Notes: generated from the letters alone by a model not told the origin. Numbered from the stretch's first letter, positions 27,238-35,628 are shown. The stretch: DNA of 64,000 bases from Rhodanobacter sp. B05 (GCF_002001085.1 NZ_MUNU01000015.1:310001-374000), one strand, 5' to 3'. Numbers and translations: made by a program.

Positions 27238-27687
27238 GGTCTCGCGCGTCTCGCTGTCGAGCCATACCAGGCCGCGCGCACGATCCCCCGCCTGTTGATG
27301 TCGGACCTGCCCGGAACGTTCGATGACACTGCCTCATTCAAGCCAATTAACCATACGAAACCTGCGCATACCGTCAGCGCGCGTTGCGGGCAACCGCGGT
27401 AGACAGGTTCTTTCCTTCAGGGTTCCCTTGATGGCGAGGCTCACAACAAAGGGGGCAGGTTGAGCTGACCCTTTTGACCAGCTTGGCGTCGCATGGATGG
27501 AGTCGATGGCTGAGGTATCTCTGGTGTCCGGGTCGGGAGCGGCGGATGGCATCGACAGTGGGCGACGGCGGAAGCAGGTGCGCGCCGGGTTTCATGGCCG
27601 CGTAAACTTCCTCCGTCCCGTTTTTCGTTTGACAGCCTTGATGGGGTGAGCCCATAGTCATCCAGCCTTGACTGGATGGGGACTGTC
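27238..27687. other. Intergenic region upstream of norS
   Basis: Divergent region between the TonB-like gene and norS. It has an inverted fragment of the CGGGACGGAGG repeat family (CTTCCTCCGTCCCG, about 27608-27621), a GGGGCAGGTTGAGCTGACCC fragment near 27454-27473 and the candidate norS promoter. No complete gene was found; several short antisense frames here lack ribosome sites. Confidence 0.55.
27629..27658 (+). promoter_or_regulatory. Candidate sigma-70-type promoter for norSY-senC-orf1
   Basis: TTGACA at 27629-27634, an 18-base spacer, then CATAGT at 27653-27658 (four of six matches to TATAAT). It is 30 bases upstream of the norS start. The leader has a short inverted repeat CATCCAG/CTGGATG (about 27660-27676). 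No clear FNR/DNR or NsrR operator was recognised. Confidence 0.35.
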
Positions 27688-28233
27688 ATGATCCTTCAGA
27701 ACGTCGTCTGGACCATCTCGCTGGTTGGCATGGGCCTGGTCGCGCTGGGTTTCGTCTACGTGATCCGTCAGGCCGGAAAGCCTGCCGACGATGCCGCGAC
27801 GCGCAAGGCCGCGCACACTTCCAACCTGCTGCGACGATGGCTGTTCGGCAGCTTGCTGGTCATCTTCGTGGGCGGCACCTATGCCACCCTCCACCGTTTC
27901 CCGATTGCACCGCAGCACACGCCGCTGGATATCCACCAGGTGGTCGACGTGGTGGGGCAGCAGTGGTCGTGGCAGATCACTCCGGACACGGTGCACGCCG
28001 GCTCTCCGGTCGAATTCCGGGTAACCAGCAAGGACGTGAACCACGATTTTGCGGTCTACGCGCCGGACGGCCGCATTGCGACCCAGACCCAGGCCATGCC
28101 GGGCTTCACCAACAAGATCGTGTACACGTTCACGCAGCCGGGCACCTACAAGGTGATGTGCCTTGAATACTGTGGTATCGGACATGCGCCGATGACTTCC
28201 GAGATCAAGGTCGTCGCGGCGAGCGGAGGCTGA
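27688..28233 (+). CDS. norS: Nitric oxide reductase CuA subunit (NorS-like; cytochrome oxidase subunit II family)
   Basis: 181-residue membrane-anchored cupredoxin that takes electrons from cytochrome c into the catalytic subunit. ATG 27688 has GGGGA upstream; ATG 27676 does not. Two N-terminal membrane helices (about 5-25 and 51-65), then the cupredoxin domain with QQWSWQI and a complete CuA site: His119 (VNHDF) and C158, E160, C162, H166, M169 in CLEYCGIGHAPM. It ends two bases before norY. It is short for a subunit II, like those of B-type oxidases and the sNOR family. Gene order subunit II, subunit I, senC, small membrane protein equals the norSY-senC-orf1 cluster described in Nitrosomonas (as recalled). 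Confidence 0.8.
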   Translation: MILQNVVWTISLVGMGLVALGFVYVIRQAGKPADDAATRKAAHTSNLLRRWLFGSLLVIFVGGTYATLHRFPIAPQHTPLDIHQVVDVVGQQWSWQITPDTVHAGSPVEFRVTSKDVNHDFAVYAPDGRIATQTQAMPGFTNKIVYTFTQPGTYKVMCLEYCGIGHAPMTSEIKVVAASGG

Positions 28234-28235
28234 CC

Positions 28236-29735
28236 ATGGCTGCTCTCACGATGTATCCGGACAGCGAACGTCTCGACGGCGGCAACCGGGTCGCCTTCAA
28301 CTTGTACATCATCACGGCGGTGACCTTGTTCGTGCTGATGATGCTGCTCGGGCTGACCATGCGCCTGGGGCAGGCCACCTGGCTGTCGGTACCGCCCGAC
28401 CTGTTCTACCGCATCCTGTCGATGCACGGTGCCGGCATGGTCGGCACCGCGGCACTGGCGACCACTGCGGTGATGTGGTTCTTCCTGCGCAAGTACGTCC
28501 GACTGCACCTGTGGGCGTTCCTCACCAACTATGTGATGTTCATGCTTGGTGCGCTGTGCATCATCTTCGCGATCTTCGTCGACGGTTACGGCGCACTGTG
28601 GACGTTTCTGTATCCGCTGCCGGTGCACGGCATGGGGCTGTGGAGCCCGAATGCCGCGGCGCTGTTCATGCTGGGCTATCTGCTGATCGGCGTGGGCATG
28701 CTGGTGTTCTACCTGGATGCCGCCGCCGGCATCATCAGGGTGCACGGCAACCTCGGGCGTGCGCTTGGCCTGCAGTGGCTGTTCCGCGGCACCATCGATC
28801 CGGATCATCCGAAGGCGGTGGTGGCCAGCACCATGGTGGTCATCGCCAACACGCTGGGCATCCTGGCCGGCGCGGTGGTGCTAGTGATGGGGCTGGTCAA
28901 TATCTATTACCCCGAGATGGCGTTGAACGCGCTGGTGGCCAAGAACCTGATCTACTGGTTTGGCCACATGTACATCAACGCCACGATCTACATGGGCGTG
29001 ATCGCGGTGTACGAACTGCTGGCGCGCTATTCGGGCAAACCGTATCCGATCTCGCGGCCGTTCCTGTGGTCGTGGGCGGTCAGCACGCTGTTCGTGATCA
29101 TCGTGTTCCCGCATCACCTGATGATGGACTATGCCGAGCCACCGTGGCTGGTGGTCATGGGCCAGGTGGTGTCGTGGGGTGCGGGATTCCCGGTGTTCCT
29201 GGTCACCGTGTACGGTGCGCTCACCAATATCTATCGCTCGAACATGCGCTGGACGATGCCCTCGCGGCTGCTGATCCTGTCGATGTTCGGCTGGGCGGCA
29301 GGCATCGTGCCGGCCATCCTCGATGGCACCGTTCGCATCAACCTGGTGATGCACAATACCCAGTGGGTGCCCGGACACTTTCACTTCTACCTGCTGCTCG
29401 GAGTGCTGCCGATGGCGTTGGCCCTGATGTTCCACGTGATCGGCCAGCGTGCGGATGCGCCGCCGAACACCGCGGCCGACCGGTTGGGATTCCCCGTCTA
29501 CCTGATCGGCGGCCTGATCTTCGTGCTGGCCTTCCTCGACGCCGGGCATCTCAGTGTGGCGCGGCGGATGGCGACCCACCTGCCGGCGTGGACCGCTACC
29601 GACGAGGTCGGTTCGATCGGTGCGATCCTGGTGGTGCTGGGCATGCTCTACTTTGCGATCCGCATCACGGTGGGTCTGCTGAAGGCGCCCGCGCGAGGGG
29701 AGCCCCATGGCGGTACTGCGAACACTGCTGGTTAG
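28236..29735 (+). CDS. norY: Heme-copper oxidase catalytic subunit, NorY-like (sNOR-type nitric oxide reductase candidate)
   Basis: 499 residues, about 12-13 membrane helices. Heme/Cu ligands: His64 (SMHGAGM), His244 (YWFGHMYIN), His293-294 (FPHHLMMD), and His381/His383 (WVPGHFHFY). In oxygen reductases the CuB His is followed at +4 by the Tyr that is cross-linked to it (GHPEVY); here +4 is Asn248 and Tyr sits at +2 (GHMYIN). Loss of that Tyr is a mark of NO reductase branches within the superfamily, and sNORs keep a CuA subunit as seen next door. Start ATG 28236 follows GGCTGACC, tightly after norS; its 3' end overlaps senC by 29 bases. If it is not a NOR, a B-type oxidase variant is the alternative. 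Confidence 0.78.
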   Translation: MAALTMYPDSERLDGGNRVAFNLYIITAVTLFVLMMLLGLTMRLGQATWLSVPPDLFYRILSMHGAGMVGTAALATTAVMWFFLRKYVRLHLWAFLTNYVMFMLGALCIIFAIFVDGYGALWTFLYPLPVHGMGLWSPNAAALFMLGYLLIGVGMLVFYLDAAAGIIRVHGNLGRALGLQWLFRGTIDPDHPKAVVASTMVVIANTLGILAGAVVLVMGLVNIYYPEMALNALVAKNLIYWFGHMYINATIYMGVIAVYELLARYSGKPYPISRPFLWSWAVSTLFVIIVFPHHLMMDYAEPPWLVVMGQVVSWGAGFPVFLVTVYGALTNIYRSNMRWTMPSRLLILSMFGWAAGIVPAILDGTVRINLVMHNTQWVPGHFHFYLLLGVLPMALALMFHVIGQRADAPPNTAADRLGFPVYLIGGLIFVLAFLDAGHLSVARRMATHLPAWTATDEVGSIGAILVVLGMLYFAIRITVGLLKAPARGEPHGGTANTAG

Positions 29736-30324
29736 TCTTGTCTTGCTGGCGGCGGGCCTCGGGATACTGGCCGCCGCCACCGACGGGTTTCGCGCCTACA
29801 CCACCGAGACCGCCCGCCGCATCCGTGTCCGTGAACATCCGCCGCTGGTACCGCCGCTGCCGTTGCAGACCGCCGCCGGCGGGCGCACCAGCTTCGGGGA
29901 GTTGCGCGGGCGCTGGCTGCTGGTCGATTTCATTTATACCCGCTGCATGTCGTACTGCTCGGTCCAGGGCAGCGAGTTCGCGCGCCTGCAAGGCTCATTG
30001 GCCGAGCCCCTCGCCACCGGCCAGGTTGCGCTGCTGAGCGTCAGCTTCGATCCGACCCACGATGATCCCGTCGCGCTTGCCGATTACCAGCGCCAACACG
30101 GCGACCACGGCGCCGGCTGGATTGCGGCACGCCCGGTCGATCAAGCCGATTTGACGGCGCTGATGCACGCATTCGGCGTGGTCGCCGTACCGGACGGATG
30201 GGGCGGATTCGTGCACAACGCCGCGATTGCGGTGGTCGATCCGGCTGGCCGGCTGGTCGCGGTACTGGACTGGAACGATGCCCGCGCCGCCGCCCGCTAC
30301 GTCACGCAGCGGTTGACGCCATGA
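29707..30324 (+). CDS. senC: SCO1/SenC copper chaperone
   Basis: 205-residue membrane-tethered thioredoxin-fold protein that delivers copper to the CuA or CuB site of the oxidase it is encoded with. N-terminal helix LLVSLVLLAAGLGILAA anchors it. Copper ligands: C80 and C84 in TRCMSYC and His170 in GGFVHNAA, all three conserved. The fold blocks LRGRWLLVDFIY and VSFDPTHDDP are typical. ATG 29707 (AGGGGAGCCCC upstream) lies inside norY, giving a 29-base overlap and probable coupling; its stop overlaps the next start in ATGA. Confidence 0.9.
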   Translation: MAVLRTLLVSLVLLAAGLGILAAATDGFRAYTTETARRIRVREHPPLVPPLPLQTAAGGRTSFGELRGRWLLVDFIYTRCMSYCSVQGSEFARLQGSLAEPLATGQVALLSVSFDPTHDDPVALADYQRQHGDHGAGWIAARPVDQADLTALMHAFGVVAVPDGWGGFVHNAAIAVVDPAGRLVAVLDWNDARAAARYVTQRLTP

Positions 30325-30929
30325 AGCACCGGTCCGGTCGCCTGTGCCTGGTGGGCGCGATGCTGTGGGCGGCGCTCGCCATTCCCGCTGTGCGGCACGT
30401 GCTCGAATCGACGATGACCCTGCAGATGCTGATCCAGATTCCGTTGCTGGCGCTGGCCGGCGGGTGGCTGGCACAGGGGGCGCCAGGCTGGCTCGTTCGG
30501 CGCCTGCATGCCTGGAACCATCGCGGTATCAGCGGGCTGCTGCTGGCCTCGCTGACCGGCATGGTGTGGATGCTGCCGTTGGCGATGGATGCGGCGCTCG
30601 ACGATCCGCAGGTCAGGCTGGCGAAATTCCTCAGCGTGCCGCTGCTGATCGGTGCGCCGATCGCACTGAGCTGGCCGCGTGCGGGGTTCGTGGTGCGTGG
30701 CGTGGTTCTGGTCGAGCTGATTGCCACCATGATGCGCCTCGGCTGGCTGTACCTGATTTCGCCGATACGCCTGTGCAGCAACTACCTGCTGGACGACCAG
30801 CAGCGACTCGGCAAGATCCTGCTCGTGGCCGGCTTCGCAATCCTGCTGGTGCTCGTCTGGAAGCTGGTGTGGGGGCATGTCGACAGCGGGCGCGCGGACC
30901 GCGAGGACGCCAGGATCGGGAGCGACTGA
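30321..30929 (+). CDS. Small polytopic membrane protein of the nor cluster (Orf1-like)
   Basis: 202 residues with five or six predicted helices (e.g. LCLVGAMLWAALAIPAV, MLIQIPLLALAGGWLA, ISGLLLASLTGMVWMLP, ILLVAGFAILLVLVWKL). It starts at ATG 30321, overlapping the senC stop by four bases (ATGA). Sequence blocks PAVRHVLESTMTLQML and GMVWMLPLAMD remind of the membrane protein that accompanies CuA-containing NORs and some CtaG-like assembly factors, but it has no metal motif strong enough for a firm assignment. Position as the fourth gene of the operon suggests an assembly or electron-entry role for the NOR (inference). A strong hairpin follows 45 bases downstream. Confidence 0.72.
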   Translation: MKHRSGRLCLVGAMLWAALAIPAVRHVLESTMTLQMLIQIPLLALAGGWLAQGAPGWLVRRLHAWNHRGISGLLLASLTGMVWMLPLAMDAALDDPQVRLAKFLSVPLLIGAPIALSWPRAGFVVRGVVLVELIATMMRLGWLYLISPIRLCSNYLLDDQQRLGKILLVAGFAILLVLVWKLVWGHVDSGRADREDARIGSD

Positions 30930-30973
30930 CCGGCAACGCCGGCATCATCCGTTGCACTCTTGCAGTCACATCC

Positions 30974-31002
30974 TGTGGTGGCGTGAGTCCCACGCCACCA
31001 CA
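30974..31002 (+). terminator. Terminator-like hairpin after the nor operon
   Basis: Perfect 12-bp stem TGTGGTGGCGTG/CACGCCACCACA (30974-30985 with 30991-31002) around a 5-base loop, 45 bases past the orf1 stop. It lacks a T tract, so it may be a weak or Rho-assisted terminator or a 3' stabiliser. Confidence 0.5.
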
Positions 31003-31100
31003 CCTCCTGGGACGCGCCGTGATCAGGCTGTTTGCCGGAGAAGAACGCAGCGACAGGCGCGATCATCCGGGTGATCCGCTGCGGATACGGAAGCTGGAAC

Positions 31101-31141
31101 GGAGGAAGTCAAACGGGTTTGCCTGGCTTCCTCCTTTCCTT
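31101..31141 (+). terminator. Second terminator-like hairpin, T-rich tail
   Basis: GGAGGAAG at 31101-31108 pairs with CTTCCTCC at 31127-31134, with AAAC/GTTT pairing inside, followed by TTTCCTTTAT. It lies in the 325-base gap between the nor operon and the next gene, which otherwise shows no coding sequence. Confidence 0.45.
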
Positions 31142-31254
31142 TATCGCTCGCCCCATAAACGGTCGCAGGGCAGTGCATGCGCTCGCGTTCGGGCGCTGCG
31201 TGCGATCAAGGCGCACAATGGCGCGTCACCACCATCGCGCTTCGCGTCGTCGCC

Positions 31255-31914
31255 ATGAAGAAAGCACTTCTTTTCGGAGCCACCGGGTTCATCGGCTCGC
31301 AACTGCTGCCGATGCTGCTAGCGAGCGCCGACTACGACGGCATCACCATCGTCGTCCGACGCGACCCGGGCCTGGTGCACGCGAAGCTGGTGACGCTTGT
31401 CGGCGACCTCGATTCGCTGCCCACGCTGGCCGAACGGATCGACGCGGACGACGTCTTCATCGCCCTCGGCACGACCAGGGCCAAGGTGCCCGACGAGGCT
31501 GGCTACTACCGCATCGACCACGACTACCCGGTGCGGGCCGCCGCGGTCGCGCAGGCGCGCGGCGCGACGGGTGTGTTCCTGGTGTCGGCCGTCGGGGCGA
31601 ACGCGGGTTCGTCCGTGTTCTACCTCCGCACGAAGGGCGAGACCGAGCGCGACGTCATCGCGCTGGGCATCGCGCGCACGCACATCTTCCGGCCGTCGCA
31701 ACTGCTCGGGCAGCGCGAAGAGAACCGGCCGCTCGAACGCTTCACCATCGCGGCGTGGCCGTTGATCGACTGGCTCCTCGTGGGTGGCGCACGTAAGTAT
31801 CGCGGCATCGCGGGTGCGGATGTCGCGCGCGCGATGCTGCGTGCGGCGAAGGACGGCGCGACGGGCGCGCGCATCCACGAGTGGGTCGACATGAAGGCGC
31901 TGGCGTCGCGCTGA
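31255..31914 (+). CDS. NAD(P)-binding Rossmann protein (NmrA/atypical SDR-like)
   Basis: 219 residues. The ATG at 31255 gives MKKALLFGATGFIGSQLL, a clear dinucleotide-binding start (GATGFIG). Further blocks FLVSAVGANAGSSVFYLRTKGETER contain the S...Y..K-like arrangement of atypical SDRs, and FRPSQLLGQREENRPLER follows. Such proteins (TIP30/HTATIP2 and bacterial relatives) act as NAD(P)H-dependent reductases or redox sensors; the substrate here is unknown. Stand-alone gene. No strong ribosome site is visible. An earlier in-frame ATG at 31177 would add an unconserved Arg-rich segment. Confidence 0.8.
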   Translation: MKKALLFGATGFIGSQLLPMLLASADYDGITIVVRRDPGLVHAKLVTLVGDLDSLPTLAERIDADDVFIALGTTRAKVPDEAGYYRIDHDYPVRAAAVAQARGATGVFLVSAVGANAGSSVFYLRTKGETERDVIALGIARTHIFRPSQLLGQREENRPLERFTIAAWPLIDWLLVGGARKYRGIAGADVARAMLRAAKDGATGARIHEWVDMKALASR

Positions 31915-31991
31915 GTCGACGCGTGCGATGTCGCTGCGTCGAGCAATGGAGCGAAAGAGGTGTGGAGGACCACACCTCCGGACAGCGTTTT

Positions 31992-32669
31992 CTACGAGGC
32001 CGGCGGCGTCGCGCCGGTAAACTTCACCGCGTTGGCGCCGCTGATTGGCCCCGCGACTTTGGCCTGATCGCTGACGTAAAGTTTGACCGGTCTTTCGAAG
32101 GTCAGCGGGCCATTCACGCTCGCGCCCGCATCGATCACGATACGCGGCATGTAGTTGCTGCTGCTGCCGAAGTGGATGCCGAAAAACCCGTTGCCGTTGG
32201 GTTTTTCCACCTTGATGCCGCCATCGACCACGGCGTTGCCCGTAATGTGGATGTTGCCATTCACCGTGACGATGCCATTGCCGACGTGGGCACCATCGAT
32301 CTCGATACGGCCGTTGACGTTGGTCAGCGCACCGTTCACGGCGGACCCTGCCGCAAGGCTGAGCGCGCCATTGACCGTCGTTGCGTTACCCGAGACCTTG
32401 GCGTCGTTTTCGAGGGTGATGTCGCCATTGACCGTCTTGGCAGCACCTGCCTGTGCGCCGCTGGCGAGATGGATTGAGCCGTTGACAGTGGTGGCCTTGT
32501 CGGCCCTGGCCTGGGCCTCCAGGTTCACCGAACCGTTCACGGTGGTCGCGTCGGAAACACTGGTGCCTGCCGGGACGTCAACGGAGCCATTGACGCCGTT
32601 CACGCAAGCCGTGATGGCGAGTGGCAACAACAGGGCGATGATGTAGGTGCAAAGACGTGCGTGGCGCAT
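31992..32669 (-). CDS. Lipoprotein with repeated VNG motifs (predicted beta-helix)
   Basis: 225-residue predicted lipoprotein. ATG 32669 gives a signal peptide ending LLPLAITAC (lipobox ITAC, Cys 22). The mature part is nine or so degenerate repeats of about 17-20 residues built on TTVNGSI or TVNGDI followed by L, GA and a small polar turn (e.g. TTVNGSVNLEAQARADKATT, KTVNGDITLENDAKVSG). This regular hydrophobic spacing predicts a right-handed beta-helix like that of bactofilins and polymer-forming proteins. Function unknown; perhaps an envelope scaffold. It is a single gene, convergent with the preceding one. A second polymer-forming gene, a true bactofilin, lies at 48534. Confidence 0.7.
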   Translation of the reverse strand: MRHARLCTYIIALLLPLAITACVNGVNGSVDVPAGTSVSDATTVNGSVNLEAQARADKATTVNGSIHLASGAQAGAAKTVNGDITLENDAKVSGNATTVNGALSLAAGSAVNGALTNVNGRIEIDGAHVGNGIVTVNGNIHITGNAVVDGGIKVEKPNGNGFFGIHFGSSSNYMPRIVIDAGASVNGPLTFERPVKLYVSDQAKVAGPISGANAVKFTGATPPAS

Positions 32670-32761
32670 GGCAGCCTCGTGCGCGTGGTGGTGGGGAACG
32701 TTGGACGGAATGATCGTGCATCAATGTCGGGGGTTTGCCAATAGGCCTCTCGACATGGCGG

Positions 32762-32792
32762 AAAAGAGGACGGAGGCTGAGGTTTTCCACGA
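32762..32792. repeat. RAYT-type repeat fragment
   Basis: GAGGACGGAGGCTGAGGTTT at about 32765-32784 matches the GGGACGGAGGCTGAGG fragment before the first RAYT unit (15215-15231) with small differences. It lies in the divergent spacer between the VNG lipoprotein and the next gene. Confidence 0.6.
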
Positions 32793-32870
32793 GAATGCGC
32801 ACGTGACATCGTGCCCTGTTTCGCGCCATGCACGCCTGACCGACCAATGAAGAGAACCGTGGAGCGACCG

Positions 32871-34178
32871 ATGAAATGTTTTCGCAGTGGACTCCCGCTT
32901 GTCCTTGCTGCCTTCGCAGCGTTCGCCCCGGCCGCATACAGCCAGACGGCAAAGCCGGAGATCATTGCCGGGCACACCGCAAAACGTGATGCCGACGGTC
33001 GCCTGCTTCCCTGGATTTCATGGCGTACGGCGCTCGACCGCGAAATGCGCTTTTACGAAAGCGCGCCCACGGATCATGGCTATCCGATTTTTGTCACGAC
33101 CACGTTTGTCGATGGCGACTGGAAGCCGATTGCCGAACGCAGCGATACCATTCCGGCGACGCAAAATGGCATGGGCATCATTTCGTACCTGAAATACGAC
33201 GAGTTTCGGAGCGGCCACCATCCGCGGACGCTGGCGATCGCACGCTTGATGGGCGATTACCTGCTCAAGGAAAGTCTCACGCCCGATTCCGGAAAATACC
33301 CGCGCTTTCCACATTCGACAGGGCGTCGCGACCAGTTCCCCCAGCCGGCGAACAGCGGCTCGCAATCCGATCGCCCCTACGAAATCGAACCGGACAAGGG
33401 CGGTATCTCCGGCTACGCCCTGGTCCTGCTCTCCGATGCCACGAAGGAGCCAAAGTACTTCGCCCAGGCGCTTCACGATGCCCGCGTATTGATGGCCAGT
33501 CAGCGGACCGGTGACGCCACGCATTCGCCGTGGCCTTTCCGGGCCGACCATCGCACCGGCGCCCCGCGCGGCCCCATCTCCAGCGACATGACGTACATCC
33601 TGCGTCTCTACGACGTGCTGCTTGCGCGCGGCTACACGGAGTTCCAGCCGTCGCGCGCCGCGCTGTGGCGGTGGATCAAGACGCAGCAGATTCCGAGCGC
33701 AAAAACGGATGGCGCGCGCTTCGCACAATTTTTCGAAGATCACGACACACCGACGAATCGCAATGCCTGGGCACCGCTGAATCTGGCGCGTTACCTGCTG
33801 GAGAAACGCGAGGCGATCGATCCGGACTGGCGCGCAGACGCGTCAACCCTGATTGAATTCGTGCGCAGGAATTTCACCCACAAGGAATTCGGGGTGACCG
33901 TGTGTCACGAGCAGGACGAAGACCATGATGCGTGGGGCGGCATCAATTCGACCTACGGCGCCGTACTCGCGATGTATGCCAAGGCGACCCAATCCGCCTT
34001 GCTTGCCCGGGAAGCGCGCGAAGCACTGAACTTCACGGAATACGCCATCGATGAACAAGGCCGTCCACGCGATCTCATCAAGAACGCAACGCCGGGCGGT
34101 TGGCAGGAAGACGCGCACACCGACGTGATCCATAACTATCTGGACGCACTCGCTGTTTATCCGGAGTGGGGAAACTGA
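32871..34178 (+). CDS. Secreted protein of unknown function, predicted alpha/alpha-toroid
   Basis: 435 residues from ATG 32871 (GGAG about 8 bases upstream; ATG 32847 lacks one). Signal peptide MKCFRSGLPLVLAAFAAFAP cleaved near AYSQ. The mature protein is helical, with blocks such as GMGIISYLKYDEFRSGHH, GDYLLKESLTPDSGKYPRFPHSTG, EIEPDKGGISGYALVLLSDA and DMTYILRLYDVLLARGY. The pattern resembles six-hairpin glycosidases or polysaccharide lyases, and WGGINSTYGAVLAMYAKA fits the same fold, but no catalytic acid could be fixed. Function therefore remains a guess: a periplasmic or extracellular carbohydrate-active protein. Monocistronic. Confidence 0.62.
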   Translation: MKCFRSGLPLVLAAFAAFAPAAYSQTAKPEIIAGHTAKRDADGRLLPWISWRTALDREMRFYESAPTDHGYPIFVTTTFVDGDWKPIAERSDTIPATQNGMGIISYLKYDEFRSGHHPRTLAIARLMGDYLLKESLTPDSGKYPRFPHSTGRRDQFPQPANSGSQSDRPYEIEPDKGGISGYALVLLSDATKEPKYFAQALHDARVLMASQRTGDATHSPWPFRADHRTGAPRGPISSDMTYILRLYDVLLARGYTEFQPSRAALWRWIKTQQIPSAKTDGARFAQFFEDHDTPTNRNAWAPLNLARYLLEKREAIDPDWRADASTLIEFVRRNFTHKEFGVTVCHEQDEDHDAWGGINSTYGAVLAMYAKATQSALLAREAREALNFTEYAIDEQGRPRDLIKNATPGGWQEDAHTDVIHNYLDALAVYPEWGN

Positions 34179-34350
34179 GGCAACGTCGAACAAGCCATCG
34201 CCGCAGCCGGAGCCCCTTGCGCGCATGGTTTGGGCTGGCTGACCTGGTAAAGGACGTCGCCTGATGGGCAGGGCGCGGCGGATTGGCGGGCTGGGGCGGC
34301 GTCAGATTACCTGTCGTACCCTCTGACGTTCGCGCTTGAACACTGCGCGC

Positions 34351-35106
34351 TCAGAACGGGTGCTGCCGGTAAAACTGCTCGAGCTGCCGATAGACGTCCG
34401 GCAAATGCTGGCGCAAGGTTGCCGGCCCCTCGAAGAATTGCTCACTGGCCACCGCAAAGAATTCGGCCGGGCTTTCCAGGGCATACGGGTCGATCGGCAA
34501 CTCGTCCCCGTTGCGTTGTTCTTCCTTCAGCTGATCCCACGCGCTGGAGAAGACCTTCGACCACACGCGGCGATCCATGCGCCGGTGCAGCGGCGGAAAG
34601 CCGTTGGCGTCCCCGTTGAGCATGTCGAGCTTGTGCGCCATTTCGTGGATGACCACGTTGTGTCCCGGTTTCTTCTCGCCATTCAGCACGTCTGCCCAAG
34701 ACACAATCACTGGCCCGCGCCCCCATGCTTCGCCGGCCATCACGGTGCTGGTCTGGTGAACCACGCCGGCTGAATCCATCTGTTGGCGACGTGGAATGAA
34801 CGCATCCGGGTACACGATGACGCTGTGCCAACCGTCGTACCAGTCAAGGCCCAGTTTCAGGATGGGCACGCAGGCATGCGCCGCGAGCAAGACACGGTCG
34901 GCGTCGTCGAGATGCAAGCCCTTGGTCGGTTCCAGCGACTTGCTCTCCAGGAACAGCGTGGCGAGCACACGCAACGTGGCCTGGTCGGAAGCGCCCAGCC
35001 GACGCGCCGGGGCACAGCGCCGCAGCGCGTCCCGCCAGAGCGATTCGACGATCGGGCGCCGAGCAACGATGCGCCGTACGCGCCAGTTTCTGATTTTGTC
35101 GAACAT
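34351..35106 (-). CDS. mtfA: MtfA (DgsA/Mlc anti-repressor) zinc peptidase
   Basis: 251-residue cytoplasmic gluzincin-like protein. Seen: zinc site HEMAHKLD (His154, Glu155, His158), preceded by ILKLGLDWYDGWHSVIVYPD and GPVIVSWADV, and followed by LNGDANGFPPL and ESPAEFFAVASEQFF. The whole order parallels Escherichia coli MtfA, which binds the glucose regulator Mlc and has aminopeptidase activity. Because most Xanthomonadales lack the E. coli type PTS/Mlc circuit, the local partner is uncertain. ATG 35106 gives MFDKIRNWRVRR, similar in length to the E. coli protein; a longer frame to 35208 is not conserved. No strong ribosome site is seen. Confidence 0.88.
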   Translation of the reverse strand: MFDKIRNWRVRRIVARRPIVESLWRDALRRCAPARRLGASDQATLRVLATLFLESKSLEPTKGLHLDDADRVLLAAHACVPILKLGLDWYDGWHSVIVYPDAFIPRRQQMDSAGVVHQTSTVMAGEAWGRGPVIVSWADVLNGEKKPGHNVVIHEMAHKLDMLNGDANGFPPLHRRMDRRVWSKVFSSAWDQLKEEQRNGDELPIDPYALESPAEFFAVASEQFFEGPATLRQHLPDVYRQLEQFYRQHPF

Positions 35107-35217
35107 GGCCACATGCTGGGGGAAGCGTAGAGCCAAGAGCATCTGGGCCGAAGTGCACTTTCTCAAGCTCCCCGGATCGGAAGCGCCGCCGGGCCGGGCC
35201 GGCGGCACAACCGGGTT

Positions 35218-35628
35218 TCACTCGCGACCCACGCCGTGGCCGTAGACCAGCCGGCCACCGAACCAGCCGCCCACCGCCAGCGCGAGGAGCCCACCCGCGT
35301 CCAGCAGCAGCGAGGTGACGTCCGGTTCCAGCGGCTTGAAGTGATCCAGCCGCAACAGCAGGCGGGCAGTGAACAAGGTAAACGCGGTGAGCATGGCGCC
35401 CATGTGCCACCAGGCATCGCGCAGCGCGGCACCCTCCGGCACCCGCGCCAGTTCCATCATGCCGGCCAGCATGGCCAGCACGGCCATCGCGCAGCCGACC
35501 GCCAGCAGACCGCCCGACCACGACCACGCCGCGGCGCCGAAGCGCAGGCTGGCGAAATCCGCCAGCACCGCCAGCGACCAGCACGCCACCGGAAAATGCA
35601 CCAGCGCGGGGTGCAGCGGATGGCGCAT
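35218..35628 (-). CDS. DUF2231-type membrane protein
   Basis: 136 residues with four predicted membrane helices (VHFPVACWSLAVLADFA, WSWSGGLLAVGCAMAVLAML, GAMLTAFTLFTARLLL, LLDAGGLLALAVGGWFGG). The start MRHPLHPALVHFPVAC is the signature of DUF2231 proteins, in which the His residues may bind heme or metal. ATG 35628 was preferred; a GTG at 35637 overlaps the stop of the upstream gene (ATGTGA) and is an alternative that would couple the two. It forms an operon with the next gene upstream on the minus strand. Function unknown. Confidence 0.78.
   Translation of the reverse strand: MRHPLHPALVHFPVACWSLAVLADFASLRFGAAAWSWSGGLLAVGCAMAVLAMLAGMMELARVPEGAALRDAWWHMGAMLTAFTLFTARLLLRLDHFKPLEPDVTSLLLDAGGLLALAVGGWFGGRLVYGHGVGRE

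Noticed and set aside
27600..27687. FNR/DNR or NsrR binding site before norS
   Set aside because: TTGAT-like half-sites occur (CCTTGATGG) but no palindromic TTGAT-N4-ATCAA or NsrR-type dyad could be found.
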